A stretch of DNA of 64,000 nt from contig NZ_JBNNTI010000011.1 of assembly GCF_050278625.1 (NCBI RefSeq), forward strand, positions 33,233-97,232, written 5' to 3'. Below, piece by piece: positions 44,740 through 53,807 of this stretch; position 1 is the stretch's first letter; each line of letters starts with the position of its first letter. The translations under genes were made by a program, and so were the position numbers. Origin of the DNA: Viridibacillus sp050278625. GTDB taxonomy: Bacteria > Bacillota > Bacilli > Bacillales_A > Planococcaceae. The notes below the pieces were generated by a model that worked only from the letters and a program-made list of their open reading frames with translations, was not told the DNA's origin and ran no database searches.

Positions 44740-45484
44740 ATGCATTTCCTCCTAATAATGCTAATACCTCTAGAATTTTTTGATAGAATACTTTGCGATT
44801 ATCTCCGTAATAAATCTCATTGTATAACTGTCCATCTTTGATAAACACGATTCGATCACAATAACTCGCAGCCATTGCGTCATGTGTCACTAACATCATC
44901 GTTGTGTCATTTTCTTTGTTAAGCCTTGTCAATAGTTCCATCACATCACAAGCAGATTTTGAATCCAGATTTCCTGTGGGCTCATCCGCAAGTAATAATT
45001 TCGGATTATGAATAGTAGCACGTGCGATTGCTGTTCTTTGTGCTTGTCCACCAGAAATTTCATACGTACGTTTATCTAATATTTCAGTTATCCCCAGTTT
45101 TTCAGCAATAGCTTCTACTTTCCCTTTCATTTCACTAGGGCTTAAACCATCAAGCGTAAGTGGAAGAACAATATTTTCTTTCACTGTTAATGTATTAAGG
45201 AGATTAAACGATTGAAAAACAAACCCTAATTCACGTCTTCGAAATAAAGACAACTGATTTGGAGACAACAGATATGGGTTTTCTCCATGAATTAATACTT
45301 CTCCTGAAGTTGGAGCATCAATGGTGGACACCATATTTAATAACGTTGTTTTACCACTCCCGGATGGTCCCATAATTCCTACAAATTCACCTTTGTTTAT
45401 TTTTAAATCAATATGAGATAGTGCGGTATACGAAATTTCTCCGTTATAAACTTTCCCTAAATTTGAAACATTTAGTATCTCCAC
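44729..45484 (-). CDS. BceA-type ABC transporter ATPase
   Basis: A 251-residue ATPase of the MacB/BceA group. Walker A is GPSGSGKT, the signature is ISGGQAQR, and Walker B is LLADEPTGNLD. A GTG at 45484 follows GGTGG and begins the conserved MEILNVSNLGKVY; longer readings are unlikely. It energises the BceB-like permease whose gene overlaps its 3' end. Confidence 0.9.
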   Translation of the reverse strand: MEILNVSNLGKVYNGEISYTALSHIDLKINKGEFVGIMGPSGSGKTTLLNMVSTIDAPTSGEVLIHGENPYLLSPNQLSLFRRRELGFVFQSFNLLNTLTVKENIVLPLTLDGLSPSEMKGKVEAIAEKLGITEILDKRTYEISGGQAQRTAIARATIHNPKLLLADEPTGNLDSKSACDVMELLTRLNKENDTTMMLVTHDAMAASYCDRIVFIKDGQLYNEIYYGDNRKVFYQKILEVLALLGGNAYDF

Positions 45485-45599
45485 AAATATTCCACCTTCC
45501 ATTTCTCTATTTGATACAAAAAGTATAAACAATATATATTTTGTCTCATATCGATTTCCCTAACATTTATCCATTAAGTTTGTAAGATTCAAAAGAAAA

Positions 45600-45629
45600 A
45601 ACCGATGAATAATCTTCCTTTCATCGGTT
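45600..45629 (-). terminator. Terminator after the sensor kinase gene
   Basis: On the minus strand AACCGATGA/TCATCGGTT then TTTTTCTTTT. It overlaps the kinase stop codon and separates the regulators from the transporter. Confidence 0.85.
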
Positions 45630-46614
45630 AACGAGATGCATACGGGAATACTATTCTAATTTTTGTTCCCTTGCTTAGCTCAGATTCTAGCTCAATCTTA
45701 TGATTTAATTTTCCACATACTTCTTTAACAAGATATAATCCCATTCCCGTAGACTCTTTAAATTTCCTACCGTTTTCTCCAGTATAAAATGGATGAAAAA
45801 CACGTGGTAAATCAGCAGGAGGGATACCAACCCCATAATCTCTTACTTCTAAAATAACTGCACGTCCCTTTGAATACGCTGATATTATTACTTTCTCTTT
45901 CTTACTTGATGAATATTTAATTGCGTTCGTCAGCACTTGATTGAGTATAAATCGAAACCATTTCTTATCTGTTTCTACAGTAAGGTTAGGATCTACTTTT
46001 ACTTCTGGATACACATAATTACGTATAAACAGACGTTTATTTTCATGAATAACGGAATCAATCATTTCTAATAATTGCACTCTGTCTACATGAAAATCCT
46101 GTTCAAATGTTTCTAATCGAGCAGCATATAACACCATCTCTAATCCTTTTTGGATTCGTTCCGTTTCTTCATTAATACTATCAAATCGAAAGTCATCTGC
46201 ATCTTGTATAATTAATTCGATAACAGAAAGAGGTGTTTTCATTTGATGAACCCATTGATTCATAAAAGTCATTTGTTCTTGTTGTTTTCGTTCCCATTTT
46301 TTTAACTGGTTTTGATAATATTGATATTGGGTTTGTAGTAATTTATCTAGGGCCATTGATAATGGAGTCAAATCACTATCTTGTATTGACTCATTTAACG
46401 TTTCTATTGGTGTTGATAAACGCTTGTAGAATGAACGATGACTATAATAACGATATATTAGATAACCTATTAATAAAAAAATACCCAAAAACACAGAATA
46501 TAATGCAGTCAAAATATGTGGATAACCATCAAACCAATAAATAAAAAGGATGATAAGCAATTGGCCAATTGTATAACAAATAAGCGGAATATGTTCTTGT
46601 AAAAATAATTTCAT
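45628..46614 (-). CDS. BceS-type intramembrane-sensing histidine kinase
   Basis: A 328-residue kinase. Two membrane helices (about residues 9-28 and 35-55) are joined by a very short loop, so there is no external sensor domain. The phosphoacceptor is in WVHQMKTPLSVIE, and the ATP-binding N, G1 and G2 boxes are NAIKYS, EVRDYGVGIP and GMGLYL. Kinases of this type read the state of a cognate BceAB transporter. The ATG at 46614 has GAGAAGGAAGGAAAG upstream and comes two bases after the regulator stop. Confidence 0.9.
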   Translation of the reverse strand: MKLFLQEHIPLICYTIGQLLIILFIYWFDGYPHILTALYSVFLGIFLLIGYLIYRYYSHRSFYKRLSTPIETLNESIQDSDLTPLSMALDKLLQTQYQYYQNQLKKWERKQQEQMTFMNQWVHQMKTPLSVIELIIQDADDFRFDSINEETERIQKGLEMVLYAARLETFEQDFHVDRVQLLEMIDSVIHENKRLFIRNYVYPEVKVDPNLTVETDKKWFRFILNQVLTNAIKYSSSKKEKVIISAYSKGRAVILEVRDYGVGIPPADLPRVFHPFYTGENGRKFKESTGMGLYLVKEVCGKLNHKIELESELSKGTKIRIVFPYASR

Positions 46615-46616
46615 TA

Positions 46617-47318
46617 TTACTTTCCTTCCTTCTCCCAAGTAGCATGCAAACGATATCCAGCGCCACGAACTGTTTCAAGCGTATTCTCGATACCCAATTC
46701 TTTTAATTTCTTTCTAATTCTACCTATATTCACACTTAATGTATTCTCATCTATATACGTACTATCCCACAATTGTTCTAAAATTACTTCACGTTTTACA
46801 AGAAGTGGAGATTTTGTTATCAATATTTCTAATAAAGCTGTTTCTTTATTGGTAAGTAAAACTGTCTTATCATCTAGTTGAAGTTCCATTCTTTCTGGGA
46901 ACAGGAATAACCCTGATTGCTCAACTATTCGTTCTTTTACTTTTGGAGCATATTCACCGTATGCTCTTCTGAGTTGACTACGGATTTTAGACATTACAAC
47001 CTCATAATAAAAAGGTTTCGTAATGTAGTCATCACCACCATTTTCTAAAGCCAAAACCTGATCCATCTCTCCACTCCTTGCAGATAGAAATATAATTGGA
47101 CAAGTAGAAATAGCTCGTATTTGGCGGCACCAATAATAGCCATCAAAATTAGGCAAATTTACATCTAATAGCACTAAATCTGGTTTAATCTTTTGAAATA
47201 TATCTAAGATATTTTCAAAATCCTCTATAATAACACTTTTATATCCGTATTTTTTAATATGAGTTCCCAGTAATTCAGCGATTTTTACATCATCTTCTAC
47301 AATCATGATTGTATTCAT
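46617..47318 (-). CDS. BceR-type OmpR-family response regulator
   Basis: A 233-residue regulator. The receiver domain carries VEDD at the N-terminus, the phosphoacceptor Asp in LVLLDVNLPNFDGY (about Asp52), and Lys in ITKPFYYE. A winged-helix C-terminal domain follows (NIGRIRKKL...VRGAGYRL). It would control the ABC genes downstream. No convincing BceR-type site was found by eye upstream of the ATPase gene. Confidence 0.9.
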   Translation of the reverse strand: MNTIMIVEDDVKIAELLGTHIKKYGYKSVIIEDFENILDIFQKIKPDLVLLDVNLPNFDGYYWCRQIRAISTCPIIFLSARSGEMDQVLALENGGDDYITKPFYYEVVMSKIRSQLRRAYGEYAPKVKERIVEQSGLFLFPERMELQLDDKTVLLTNKETALLEILITKSPLLVKREVILEQLWDSTYIDENTLSVNIGRIRKKLKELGIENTLETVRGAGYRLHATWEKEGK

Positions 47319-47593
47319 ATCGTACTCTCCTCTATTTTAAGTATGATTTTTTTAAGTTCGTTTGGCTTTTTATATTAAATTTTTAAGTTATTTTATTTAA
47401 AAGAGATGATATCTTACATACACCCTTAAATGCAATTAATATAAAATAAAGCGTATATCTGTTGTTTTTTATTAATAAAATGAATTGATACTAGTAAGGT
47501 ATGTGAATAGGTAAGAACTCAATGTATCTTGAATCTAAGTCAATATCTTGGACACAAAAGAGTTAAGTCAGGCTGTTGCTCGACATTATTTTT
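47319..47593. other. Upstream region of the response regulator gene
   Basis: A/T-rich DNA that presumably holds the promoter of the regulator-kinase pair on the minus strand, then unassigned DNA up to the IS fossils. Confidence 0.4.
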
Positions 47594-47800
47594 CTACTTC
47601 ATCACGGGAGTTAAATAGTTGATTGCTCCGTGTACTCTTTTGCGATTATACCAGCTTTCAATGTATTAAAAGCGTGACAATTTTGCAGTTTCAAAATTTA
47701 AATATCGGTTTCTATAAACCTCTTCTTTTTTCAATGTAGCGTGAAAAGATTCAATGCAGGCATTATCATAAGGGCATCCTTTTCGGCTAAATGACGCAAT
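47594..47800 (-). pseudogene. IS3-family OrfB C-terminal fossil with nonsense codon
   Basis: Reading from the junction it has FSRKGCPYDNACIESFHATLKKEEVYRNRYLNFETAK, then a TAA, then in the same frame YIESWYNRKRVHGAINYLTPV and a stop at 47594-47596. The FQYIE of intact relatives suggests a single CAA to TAA change. The 5' two-thirds of orfB are absent. Confidence 0.8.
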
Positions 47801-48150
47801 CCAGATGCCTTTTGGAAAGCTGTAGAACGTGAAAATATACGGATTTTCAAGCAATGCCTTCGTTACTTTCGGGTAAATTGATTTCCATTTCTCCACAAAT
47901 TCTTGCAGTGCTTTATGCCCCATTTCGAGGTTGTCTGCACGATAAACAGTCTTAAAATCTTCGCAAATTTCAGCTCGATCTGTAACACGTAACTTTATGT
48001 GCAATATTACGTGCAAGATGCACACAACACGATTGATATTTTGACTCGGGAAAGACGGAGAAAATACTATCCGTAGTGCCTTTTAAACCATCTGAAATGA
48101 ACAATAATATTTCTTCTGTGCCACGATTTCTGATATATAGAATAACAATT
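47801..48150 (-). pseudogene. IS256-family transposase fossil
   Basis: Fragments read RGTEEILLFISDGLKGTTDSIF and QSCCVHLARNIAHKV, then, in a shifted frame, DRAEICEDFKTVYRADNLEMG and PYIFTFYSFPKGIW. This is the middle of an IS256-type mutator transposase. At about 47801 it joins in frame to the IS3 fossil, giving a chimeric 119-codon ORF that is not a real gene. Confidence 0.8.
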
Positions 48151-48306
48151 TAGCTTCTATTAGCTGGTTTAGATGAGTAACAAAGTCCCGATTCCATTTT
48201 CAAAGAATAAAAACAATTCAATATTTCCCTAACTTCCTCGTCAACCATCATATTTCCTAAAAAAGTACATAAAATTAATTATCAGTCTACCTAACCAAGG
48301 GGGTAT

Positions 48307-48822
48307 ATGGTGAGCTATACAGTTCCGGGAGGTCAACCGCAAGGAAGACCGATCTTTGTCACCAGCAAAATAAGGGAAGCGATGATTGCAGAGTTAACCG
48401 CAATTAATGATTATTCATACCATATTGCAAACTCAAATATGGAAGAGGTCAATAAGGTTTGGAGAATGATTATGTTGGATGAAAAAAAACATTACGGAAT
48501 GTTTCTAACGCTGCTACGTAAATACGATCCCGTACAATATCAAACCTATAACTATTATAAAAACACTCAATTTGATGTAAAGGAACCAATGCAAAATTAT
48601 AAACCTGATTATGATAAACAATTGATACTAAATCTTATCAGAAATGATATTAAAGGTGAGTTGGAAACAGCCGTACTTTATGACCAATATGCATATGAAA
48701 TTCCTTACACCGATGTCAAACATGTTTTCACAGTGATTAGCCGTGATGAGAAATACCATGTTGAACATTTAACGAAGCTCTTGATAAGTTATGATTCTGA
48801 TCCCTACAATGGTTTGAAATAA
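48307..48822 (+). CDS. Ferritin-like (rubrerythrin-type) protein
   Basis: A 171-residue four-helix protein. Two carboxylate/His sets are seen: EAMIAELTAINDY...DEKKHYG and ELETAVLYDQYAYE...DEKYHVEHL, a pattern for a di-metal site. A short Gln/Pro-rich N-terminus (SYTVPGGQPQGRP) precedes it. Similar proteins in spore formers are linked to spore coats or to peroxide or iron handling; the role here is not defined. AAGGGGG lies just before the ATG. It is monocistronic, with a terminator at 48879. Confidence 0.75.
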   Translation: MVSYTVPGGQPQGRPIFVTSKIREAMIAELTAINDYSYHIANSNMEEVNKVWRMIMLDEKKHYGMFLTLLRKYDPVQYQTYNYYKNTQFDVKEPMQNYKPDYDKQLILNLIRNDIKGELETAVLYDQYAYEIPYTDVKHVFTVISRDEKYHVEHLTKLLISYDSDPYNGLK

Positions 48823-48878
48823 ATCGACGCTAGTCAAAAAAATTTTAATCCAAATATATAGTTCAACAAACTTATTCT

Positions 48879-48911
48879 GACCAGCCTGTGTAAAGGTTGG
48901 TCTCTTTCTCT
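48879..48911 (+). terminator. Terminator after the ferritin-like gene
   Basis: GACCAGCCT/AGGTTGGTC (one mismatch) followed by TCTTTCTCTT. Confidence 0.65.
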
Positions 48912-49253
48912 TGGGTGGTTCGTTTTTTGTTTGGGCATTATGCTAAAACACCATTTCTCCCTCTTCGGAACTGAATATCCTTCAAACTCTCCACGGTTTG
49001 CAATAATAATTTCAGGTAGGTGCTTAGCTGGCCATTGTTCCTCGAATCATTGCTATTTACTAGGATAAGGAGGAAACGCCACGGTGTATAGCATACTCTG
49101 CTCTAAAATTTTTAAAGATATAATAAAGGTCGTCAAAACAAAAATGCCGATCTCGTCACTTTAGATCGACATGATGCTGTTATTTAATTTATCTATCTAC
49201 GCGTCTATTATTAGCAGGTAATCCCTACTAAATAGACGCGTTTTTATATTTCT
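48912..49253. other. Intergenic region with a second plus-strand terminator
   Basis: No gene is recognisable. A hairpin at 49199-49245 (ACGCGTCTAT/ATAGACGCGT followed by TTTTT) has its T-run on the plus strand, so it would stop plus-strand transcripts running into hutH; it could serve hutH only weakly. Confidence 0.5.
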
Positions 49254-50741
49254 TTAATGACTAGTTGGTGACAACCACTGAGCCAGCTTTTCTACATCTT
49301 CGCTAAAAATTCGATCTTCATTGATTGTAGGTACAACTGCGCGTACTTCTTGCCATTTAGTATAAAGTTCTTTAGACATTTTCTCTACGCCCCTATATTC
49401 AACTGCTTGTGTTGCACAAATGGCTTCTATTGCTAATACCCTTCTAGCATTTTCAATTATTTGATATGCGTGTCTCGAACCTATTGTTCCCATACTAACA
49501 TGGTCTTCTTGATTGGCTGAAGATGGAATAGAATCGATTGATGCCGGATGAGCCAACGTTTTATTTTCGGATACAAGACTAGCTGCTGCATATTGTAATA
49601 TCATGGCTCCAGATTGCAGACCTGGTTGTGCGCTTAAAAATGCCGGTAACCCTTCACTTAATTGAGGATTTACGAGACGTTCAATTCGACGCTCCGAAAC
49701 GTTTGCTAATTCAGCCGTACCAATCTTCAAGAAATCCATAGCAAAAGCGATTGGTTGACCATGGAAATTCCCACCTGAAATAACCGCACCACCATCATCA
49801 AAAATAAGTGGATTATCAGTAGCAGCATTTATCTCAATTTCAAGTTTCTCTTTCACATAATTGAGTACTTGCCAGCTAGCTCCATGAATTTGGGGAATAC
49901 AGCGAAGAGAATAAGCGTCTTGCACTCGTTTCTCCCCTTGTTTAGTTGCTAATTGACTTCCAGCTAACCAATTACGCATACGTTCCGCTACGTCCATTTG
50001 CTCTTTATAGCCACGTGCTTCATGAACTGCTGGATGGAAAGCATCAACAATTCCGAATAAGGACTCCATCGTCATTGCTGCAATCCATTCGCTGTCATAA
50101 GCTAGTTTTTCAGCTTCTAAATAATTTATAACACCTTGAGCTGTCATTGCTTGGGTTCCATTTATTAGCGCTAAGCCCTCTTTCGCCTCTAATGTAATCG
50201 CTTTCAAATTATGCGCTTGCCATACTTCAGCTGCTGGCACTTGTTCATTCTTTTGCCAGACAAAACCTTCACCAATTAATACTAAAGCTAAATGTGATAA
50301 TGGTGCTAAATCACCTGATGCACCGAGTGATCCTTGCTGAGGAATGACTGGATGAATTCGATTATTTACCATATATGCAAGGCGTTCTAACACTTCTATC
50401 CGAATGCCAGAAAAACCTTTTAATAAAGCATTTAAACGTAGGACAATCATTGCTCTAGAAACGACTTCAGCAAAAGGAGCACCTATACCACAAGCATGTG
50501 AACGAATTAAATGAAGTTGTAATTGTCGCGTATCTTCTTCTGCAATTTTCACATCACTAAATTTCCCAAAACCCGTATTGATACCATAAACAGTTTGATC
50601 TTCACGGACAATTTTCTCAACAGCTAAACGGCTTTTCTTAACAAGTTCTATCGCATTTTCGTCTAATTTAACTTTGACGTCATCATTTAGAATAATATTT
50701 AGATCCGCCAATGATAGGTTCTTTCCGTCTAATATAATCAT
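49254..50741 (-). CDS. hutH: Histidine ammonia-lyase HutH
   Basis: A 495-residue lyase. The self-forming MIO prosthetic group comes from Ala141-Ser142-Gly143 in GSLGASGDLAPL. Tyr in VYGINTGFG and SSANQEDHVSMG are active-site marks. It converts histidine to urocanate and ammonia. The rest of the hut pathway is not in the window, and no HutP antiterminator leader is evident. The Lrp-like gene 250 bp upstream, in the same direction, may regulate it. Confidence 0.95.
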   Translation of the reverse strand: MIILDGKNLSLADLNIILNDDVKVKLDENAIELVKKSRLAVEKIVREDQTVYGINTGFGKFSDVKIAEEDTRQLQLHLIRSHACGIGAPFAEVVSRAMIVLRLNALLKGFSGIRIEVLERLAYMVNNRIHPVIPQQGSLGASGDLAPLSHLALVLIGEGFVWQKNEQVPAAEVWQAHNLKAITLEAKEGLALINGTQAMTAQGVINYLEAEKLAYDSEWIAAMTMESLFGIVDAFHPAVHEARGYKEQMDVAERMRNWLAGSQLATKQGEKRVQDAYSLRCIPQIHGASWQVLNYVKEKLEIEINAATDNPLIFDDGGAVISGGNFHGQPIAFAMDFLKIGTAELANVSERRIERLVNPQLSEGLPAFLSAQPGLQSGAMILQYAAASLVSENKTLAHPASIDSIPSSANQEDHVSMGTIGSRHAYQIIENARRVLAIEAICATQAVEYRGVEKMSKELYTKWQEVRAVVPTINEDRIFSEDVEKLAQWLSPTSH

Positions 50742-50991
50742 TTAACAGTCACATCCTTATTATCATTTTGAAAATACTCTATAGCAATTCGCCGAATATG
50801 AACGAATCCAAAAGGCGATTTGAATGAGAAATTCTCCTAAAACACTACTTTCATTCTACATAAAATCCAATTGAAATTAAGTACTTTTTGTAAAAAAGTA
50901 AAAATTTCTCACGTGCTATCAGTGCAGTATTTTAGCATGATAAAGTTGTTGACATTGTTTTGAAAACTCCAAACACGATTTATTACTCAAA

Positions 50992-51432
50992 TTATTCTTC
51001 TTCCATCGTAAAAGGTTCTATTACTCTTTTTTCATGGGACGATAACACAATATTTGTTGAAGGCGTGCCATATTGCATCGAGTCATCAATAAATCGTTCT
51101 AGACTTTCTACAGAATGCGTTGCTATCTTAACAATATAACTAATCTCGCCTGCCACTCGGTAACACTCAAGTACATCCGGATGATTATGACAAAAATTCG
51201 TTAATGCTTTACAGTCCTTTGATTCAAACAGAATAATCGCACGCATAGAACGATTCATCTTCTTCAATGCAACTTGTGCATGATAACCTTCAATAATTTG
51301 CTGTTCTTCAAGCTTTCGAACACGCTCTGTAACTGCAGGAGACGATAAATGAACGATTTCTGCTAATTCCTTCATAGTAATTTTGGCATTTAACTGTAGT
51401 TCCCTTACTATTTTCTTATCTACTTGGTCCAT
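50992..51432 (-). CDS. Lrp/AsnC family transcription regulator
   Basis: A 146-residue Lrp-type protein. The N-terminal helix-turn-helix (MDQVDKKIVRELQLNAKITMKELAEIVHLSSPAVTERVRKLEE) is followed by the RAM effector domain (from about residue 65), which binds amino acids and mediates oligomers. The ATG at 51432 is chosen over a GTG four codons upstream since the domain begins there. It is upstream of hutH in the same direction, so a histidine link is plausible but unproven. Confidence 0.88.
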   Translation of the reverse strand: MDQVDKKIVRELQLNAKITMKELAEIVHLSSPAVTERVRKLEEQQIIEGYHAQVALKKMNRSMRAIILFESKDCKALTNFCHNHPDVLECYRVAGEISYIVKIATHSVESLERFIDDSMQYGTPSTNIVLSSHEKRVIEPFTMEEE

Positions 51433-51575
51433 ATTTCCACGCACCTTTTTTTATTAAATAGAATAACCTAAAATCTTTATAATTTAAATTCAATTGAAGA
51501 AATATCCTTTTTTAACTCATGTAATATACCTTTTTAGTCAATTAAAATAAAAGATATCGGAGGAGGGATTAAGAA

Positions 51576-52160
51576 ATGAAAAAAATATTACTGTTATTAG
51601 CTGACGGCTTTGAGGCCGTAGAAGCTAGCGTTTTTACAGATGTGCTTGGTTGGAACAAATGGGAAGGAGATGGGTCGACTGAGGTTGTGACAGTTGGTCT
51701 CCGAGATAAATTAACTTGCACTTGGAATTTTAACGTTGTACCTGAAAAAACAGTTGATGACATCCAATTAGATGAATTTGATGCATTGGCTATTCCCGGA
51801 GGATTTGAAGAGGCAGGCTTTTATGAAGACGCATTTAGTGAATCATTTTTGAAAGTAATCCGGCATTTTGATGCAAAACAAAAACCTATTGCTAGCATTT
51901 GTGTTGCATCATTAGCACTTGGTAAAAGTGGCATTCTGACAAATAGAAAAGCAACGACTTACGCTCACCCAACAAGTATAAGAAAAGAACAGTTAAAGAA
52001 TTTTGGCGTAAACGTACAAAATGAGAGAATTGTTCAAGACGGCAACATTATTACATCATCAAATCCCGGTACTGCTTTTGATGTCGCATTCCTATTACTT
52101 GAAATGCTAACGACAAAAGAAAATACACATCATGTGAAAGACCTTATGGGATTTGCCTAA
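51576..52160 (+). CDS. DJ-1/PfpI family protein
   Basis: A 194-residue DJ-1-fold protein. Glu13 (GFEAVEA) and Cys109 at the nucleophile elbow (IASICVASLALG) form the usual pair, and YAHPTS follows. Members act as glyoxalase III-like, deglycase-like or thiol stress proteins; the exact activity cannot be decided. GGAGGAGGGATTAAG precedes the ATG. It is divergent from the Lrp gene. Confidence 0.88.
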   Translation: MKKILLLLADGFEAVEASVFTDVLGWNKWEGDGSTEVVTVGLRDKLTCTWNFNVVPEKTVDDIQLDEFDALAIPGGFEEAGFYEDAFSESFLKVIRHFDAKQKPIASICVASLALGKSGILTNRKATTYAHPTSIRKEQLKNFGVNVQNERIVQDGNIITSSNPGTAFDVAFLLLEMLTTKENTHHVKDLMGFA

Positions 52161-52203
52161 ATAAAAGTAAATTAAGCTAATGTATTTTCAATTCATAAAA
52201 AAA

Positions 52204-52240
52204 CTGCTAAGTAATCGATTTTAACGAATACTTAGCAGCT
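52204..52240 (-). terminator. Terminator after the OsmC gene
   Basis: CTGCTAAGTA/TACTTAGCAG, with the A-run on the left acting as a T-run on the minus strand. Confidence 0.8.
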
Positions 52241-52244
52241 CATC

Positions 52245-52694
52245 TTACTCTTCTATTTTTATATGCACTTTTAATTCAAGTGCAACATTCCCTTGTATTG
52301 CCTTACTGATCATGCATGTTTTTTCAGCTTTTTCTGCAAGTTTTTGCGTTAGACTAGCATCTCGTGCCGTTGAACCGTTTGATAAAATGATTTCTGGTTT
52401 ATGGATGATTTTCTTATACGTAAAGACTCCATTCGTTACATCAACGATTCCTTCAGATTGCATCGATAAACTCACTACATTGATACTTGAGCGCTCAAGC
52501 ATAGCGGCTAACGTAATAATATAACAAGTCGCAGCAGCTCCTAACAACATCTCATCTGGATTTGTACCAATACCAGGCCCATCCATTTCAGATGGAATTG
52601 ATACTTTTGATTGTAGTTGACCAGATGCGATTGTACCTACCTCATTACGACCTCCTGGCCAATTCGCAGTCAAATGAAAACTGTGTTCTGCCAT
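52245..52694 (-). CDS. OsmC/Ohr family protein
   Basis: A 149-residue OsmC-fold protein. The two peroxidatic cysteines are Cys57 (GAAATCYII) and Cys127 (EKTCMISKAI). This arrangement reduces organic hydroperoxides with thiols. It is convergent with the DJ-1 gene, and both could belong to a thiol or electrophile stress response. GAGGTTTAATC precedes the ATG. Confidence 0.88.
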   Translation of the reverse strand: MAEHSFHLTANWPGGRNEVGTIASGQLQSKVSIPSEMDGPGIGTNPDEMLLGAAATCYIITLAAMLERSSINVVSLSMQSEGIVDVTNGVFTYKKIIHKPEIILSNGSTARDASLTQKLAEKAEKTCMISKAIQGNVALELKVHIKIEE

Positions 52695-52709
52695 GATTAA
52701 ACCTCATTT

Positions 52710-53171
52710 CTAATCCGCAAATGAATAGTATTTTTCTGTATATGGATCGAATGCATAACGCGAAACTACTTTATTCTTTTCAAGCGTAATAATATACATT
52801 TCTAGCCCCGAATAGTCGACAATTGTCCCGCTAAACTTGCGATCTTTCACAGCTTTTCCGCCCTCGGTACGCGAAATAATTTGCGTTGCATCTTCTACAT
52901 TAAAACTCGGTACATGCTTTTGGAAATAAAATGGAGCAATTATTAAAAGTACATATGCAATTATGATAAGTACATTCTTTTTTCTTATATTACTTTTTTC
53001 AACCAATAAAAAGTAAGCGACGAACAATAATACATTACCGCCAATAATATAAACTGGTATATCTCCTAGACCATTAATAAATAGATATTTTTTCCCTATA
53101 AAATAATAATACAGCATCTGTAATGTTGAAATTACAAGTATTCCTTGTAAAAGTCGTTTTCTCTTATACAT
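52710..53171 (-). CDS. Small membrane protein of unknown function
   Basis: A 153-residue protein. Three hydrophobic segments (about residues 8-25, 35-56 and 65-83) are followed by a soluble domain of ~65 residues ending YAFDPYTEKYYSFAD. I do not recognise a family. GAGGTGAAACATAA lies before the ATG, and it ends 15 bp before the OsmC start, so the two may be co-transcribed. Confidence 0.6.
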   Translation of the reverse strand: MYKRKRLLQGILVISTLQMLYYYFIGKKYLFINGLGDIPVYIIGGNVLLFVAYFLLVEKSNIRKKNVLIIIAYVLLIIAPFYFQKHVPSFNVEDATQIISRTEGGKAVKDRKFSGTIVDYSGLEMYIITLEKNKVVSRYAFDPYTEKYYSFAD

Positions 53172-53406
53172 TTATGTTTCACCTCAAAAAATTTATAAAT
53201 CCTATTTTCAATAGAAAAGCATTCGAAGCCCACGACAAATTATGCCATAATAGAATGCAGATTGATAGAAGGAAAACCGGTCACTCTATTGAAGAAACAT
53301 CGGACAAGCATTTTCGTTTTCACAACGATCCTTATTTACACTCTATGTACTCTTTTCGCCTAAACCAATAGCCTATCTAGTGAAAAAGATGTTTGATGGT
53401 GGCTTT

Positions 53407-53565
53407 GCAGTTTAGCCTGGAAAATATAATACCATCGAGAAAAAGACAAAGAGCTTGAATACTATCGATTATGATTATAAGTATAAAGACGGTTACCTTA
53501 ATATCATTGTTCCCAAAGACAGGTCAGAACATGTAAACGTAATGATCAATTATGCCTCGGCATAA
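53407..53565 (+). pseudogene. Possible Hsp20-type C-terminal fossil
   Basis: One open frame reads TIDYDYKYKDGYLNIIVPKDRSE, similar to the C-terminal strand region (DGxLxIxxPK) of small heat shock or spore coat alpha-crystallins. It has no start and runs into the palindrome at 53548, so it is a remnant at best. Confidence 0.35.
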
Positions 53566-53755
53566 TTGCGTCCGGAATCGGCTTTGTGCTTGCACAAAGA
53601 ACTCCTTTCCGATTCAGTGACATCCGCCGGAGGCTTTAACTTCTTTCAGCGGGTGTTTGGACACCCGCTGAAAAGCAGCTTAAATCCGCATTCATCTCAC
53701 CACCTATAGAGGTGGGAGACTTTTGCTGAAAGAAGTTAAATTCATGGCGATGCAT
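53548..53755 (+). repeat. Structured palindromic element, candidate IS200/IS605-type end or RNA
   Basis: It opens with a perfect palindrome, AATTATGCCTCGGCATAATT (53548-53567). Then come GAATCGG/CCGATTC enclosing CTTTGTG/CACAAAG, a GCGGGTGT/ACACCCGC hairpin, and CCACCTATAGAGGTGG. AACTTCTTTCAGC near the middle is inverted as GCTGAAAGAAGTT at the end. No ORF is carried. This organisation resembles a decayed IS200/IS605-group end or an associated guide-type RNA, but identity is not established. Confidence 0.5.
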
Positions 53756-53807
53756 TGGTGCAATCGTTATTGATTTTGGTAAGCGAAAATAGAAAGGATT
53801 TATAACT

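Noticed and set aside
45485..45600. BceR-type operator before the ATPase gene
   Set aside because: No clear TNACA-N4-TGTAA inverted repeat could be found by eye.
47666..48025. 119-codon ORF as a genuine gene
   Set aside because: Its two halves are fossils of different IS families joined by chance; treated as pseudogenes.
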